Assembly: GCF_000828675.1 (NCBI RefSeq)
Contig: NZ_AP014510.1
Location: 1,879,413-1,943,412 of the forward strand
Source of the DNA: Thermotoga profunda AZM34c06
GTDB lineage: Bacteria > Thermotogota > Thermotogae > Thermotogales > DSM-5069
Reading direction: 5' to 3'
Length of the DNA stretch: 64,000 nt
The notes under the pieces were generated by a model. The model was not told the DNA's origin and did no database searches. It was given only the letters and a program-made list of their open reading frames with translations. Of this stretch, positions 62,933-64,000 are shown piece after piece; the first letter of the stretch is position 1; each line of letters begins with the position of its first letter. The translations under genes were made by a program, and so were the position numbers.

Positions 62933-64000
62933 TCACATCTGATCTCTCGACAACCGTGAGTAGAAGGCAAATGATTCACTTCTCTTTTTGGAGAAATATA
63001 GAGCCATGTCCGCGTTTCTGAGAAGAGTCTCGAGATTGTCTCCATCGGTTGGATAGAAGGCTATACCAAAATTCGCAGAGATCGAAAAAACATTGTTTTC
63101 AACAACCAATGGTTCTTGAATTACCTTCAGTAATCGCTTTGTGAATGTGGTGATCTCTTCAGTAGAAAAATTCGACAAGAGAAATACAAATTCGTCTCCA
63201 CCCAACCTCGCTACAATGTCATTTTCGCGAATGCTCTTTTGAATTCTTAGAGCAATCATCTTGAGCAACTGATCGCCAACTGAATGACCAAATTTATCGT
63301 TGACTTGCTTGAATTTGTGAAGATCCATGAAAAGCAAACATGCAGATCTGTTCGTTCTTCTGGCAAGTGAAAAGATCTTCTCGGCAAATTCTTCGAGTAA
63401 TCTTCTATTCGCCAAACCAGTTAAAGGATCGTGATATGAGTAATATTCCATGATGCGTCTTTGTTCTTCAAGCTCTTCCTCAAGTTTGATCCTCTCAAAG
63501 AGTAATCCAACCTGACCCGCAAAGAGTTCTGCAACTTCTATTGACTCTTGTGTAAATGCATTTTCATCTTCGAAATTATCCAGATTGAAGAACGCTATCG
63601 TGTCATTTTTCACTATGACAGGTATTGACAAGAGAACTTTTATCTGATTCACGCGACCTTCCGAGTACAGAAAATCTCTTTTTTCACTGTTCAAGAGTTC
63701 CTCGTTGATTTTGTGCAAATTCTTGATGATCTTCACCTTACCATCCTGTCCTTGTGCAAGTTCCTCTGGCCTGAAGAATAGATTTCCAACAATCTTTTGA
63801 TCATATCCATAGACATTTGTAAAGACAAAAACATCGCCTTTTTTCATCAACAGGCTTCCCGCTTGAGCACCTGGAACGAGTTCAACGGCTTTTTGCAAAA
63901 TATATTGTGATGCATCATGGATCCGTCCATTTAACACAAGTTTTGTGAATTCAAGCAATGCATCCTGAAAGGTGTTTTTTTTCAGCAATTCATTTCTCAA
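62933..64000 (-). CDS. GAF-GGDEF diguanylate cyclase (may extend past the window)
   Basis: 355 residues visible: a GAF-type sensor (about 15-175) and a GGDEF domain (about 190-350). The catalytic G-G-D-E-F is intact and an allosteric I-site R-E-N-D lies five residues before the R-L-G-G-D-E-F core. The enzyme makes c-di-GMP from GTP and is probably feedback-inhibited. No signal peptide is visible; the open frame reaches base 64000 at a TTG, so the true N-terminus may lie outside. It functionally opposes the HD-GYP protein at 0.5-2.5 kb. Confidence 0.88.
   Translation of the reverse strand: MRNELLKKNTFQDALLEFTKLVLNGRIHDASQYILQKAVELVPGAQAGSLLMKKGDVFVFTNVYGYDQKIVGNLFFRPEELAQGQDGKVKIIKNLHKINEELLNSEKRDFLYSEGRVNQIKVLLSIPVIVKNDTIAFFNLDNFEDENAFTQESIEVAELFAGQVGLLFERIKLEEELEEQRRIMEYYSYHDPLTGLANRRLLEEFAEKIFSLARRTNRSACLLFMDLHKFKQVNDKFGHSVGDQLLKMIALRIQKSIRENDIVARLGGDEFVFLLSNFSTEEITTFTKRLLKVIQEPLVVENNVFSISANFGIAFYPTDGDNLETLLRNADMALYFSKKRSESFAFYSRLSRDQM

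Noticed and set aside
1-64000. CRISPR arrays, insertion sequences, prophage genes, rRNA and known riboswitches
   Set aside because: No regularly spaced repeats, transposase or phage proteins, rRNA sequence or recognisable riboswitch core was found when reading through the window.

Overview
The window looks like chromosomal DNA of a Thermotogota bacterium, most likely Pseudothermotoga or a close relative. The DNA is AT-rich (about 40% G+C by eye). Genes are tightly packed with many 4-base overlaps, and TTG and GTG starts behind strong GGAGG-type ribosome sites are frequent. The protein families are also typical: many sugar ABC transporters, an archaeal-looking family 1 glycosidase, FabK as enoyl reductase and a stand-alone PASTA protein. 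The species is inferred from memory of gene content; no search was run.

Layout. 1-6.1 kb (+): end of an unidentified gene, a convergent S4 RNA-binding protein, then a run of a solute-binding/HD-GYP signalling protein, two transporters and a GH1 glycosidase. 6.1-8.5 kb (-): a CadC-like repressor and Zn/Cd ATPase with a readable promoter and operator. 8.6-13.2 kb (-): a large glycosyltransferase/TPR protein and a chemotaxis receptor broken by one in-frame stop. 13.3-19.4 kb (-): housekeeping operon rlmN, PASTA protein, rsgA, rpe, rdgB, leuS. 19.5-22.6 kb (+): a MoxR ATPase, a metallopeptidase/VWA-like protein and an unknown protein. 22.5-24.5 kb (-): ddl and a divergent sliding-clamp-like protein. 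24.5-29.6 kb (+): a transglycosylase-like lipoprotein, tRNA-Glu(CTC), hemerythrin/DUF438 and DUF1858 proteins, then copper ATPase and chaperone. 30-37.6 kb (+): a galactoside operon (GntR regulator, ROK kinase, SIS protein, GH42 enzyme, ABC binding protein and two permeases). 37.7-44.9 kb: an M24-like protein, a ClpP-class membrane protease, PBP1A and ogt (-), a P1 peptidase and lepA. 44.9-57.4 kb (-): a 12-gene carbohydrate cluster with two complete ribose-type ABC transporters, three TIM-barrel isomerase/epimerases, a Gfo/Idh dehydrogenase, a PIG-L deacetylase and a LacI regulator. 57.8-59.2 kb (+): a ClC channel/antiporter. 59.2-62.6 kb (-): fabF-fabZ-fabK-fabD. 62.9-64 kb (-): a GAF-GGDEF protein that reaches the window edge.

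How it fits together. The two sugar regions look like independent catabolic modules: the 30-37.6 kb operon hydrolyses and phosphorylates imported beta-galactosides, and the 45-57 kb cluster imports monosaccharide-like compounds and oxidises, epimerises and perhaps deacetylates them. Two metal-export modules (Zn/Cd and Cu) lie far apart. A c-di-GMP-degrading protein and a c-di-GMP-making protein sit near opposite ends. I saw no insertion sequence, prophage, CRISPR array or rRNA. The most unusual items are the clamp-like paralog, the MoxR/VWA-like operon with an altered HExxH motif, the receptor nonsense codon, tandem palindromes after copZ, and very clear operators at the CadC-like and GntR promoters.
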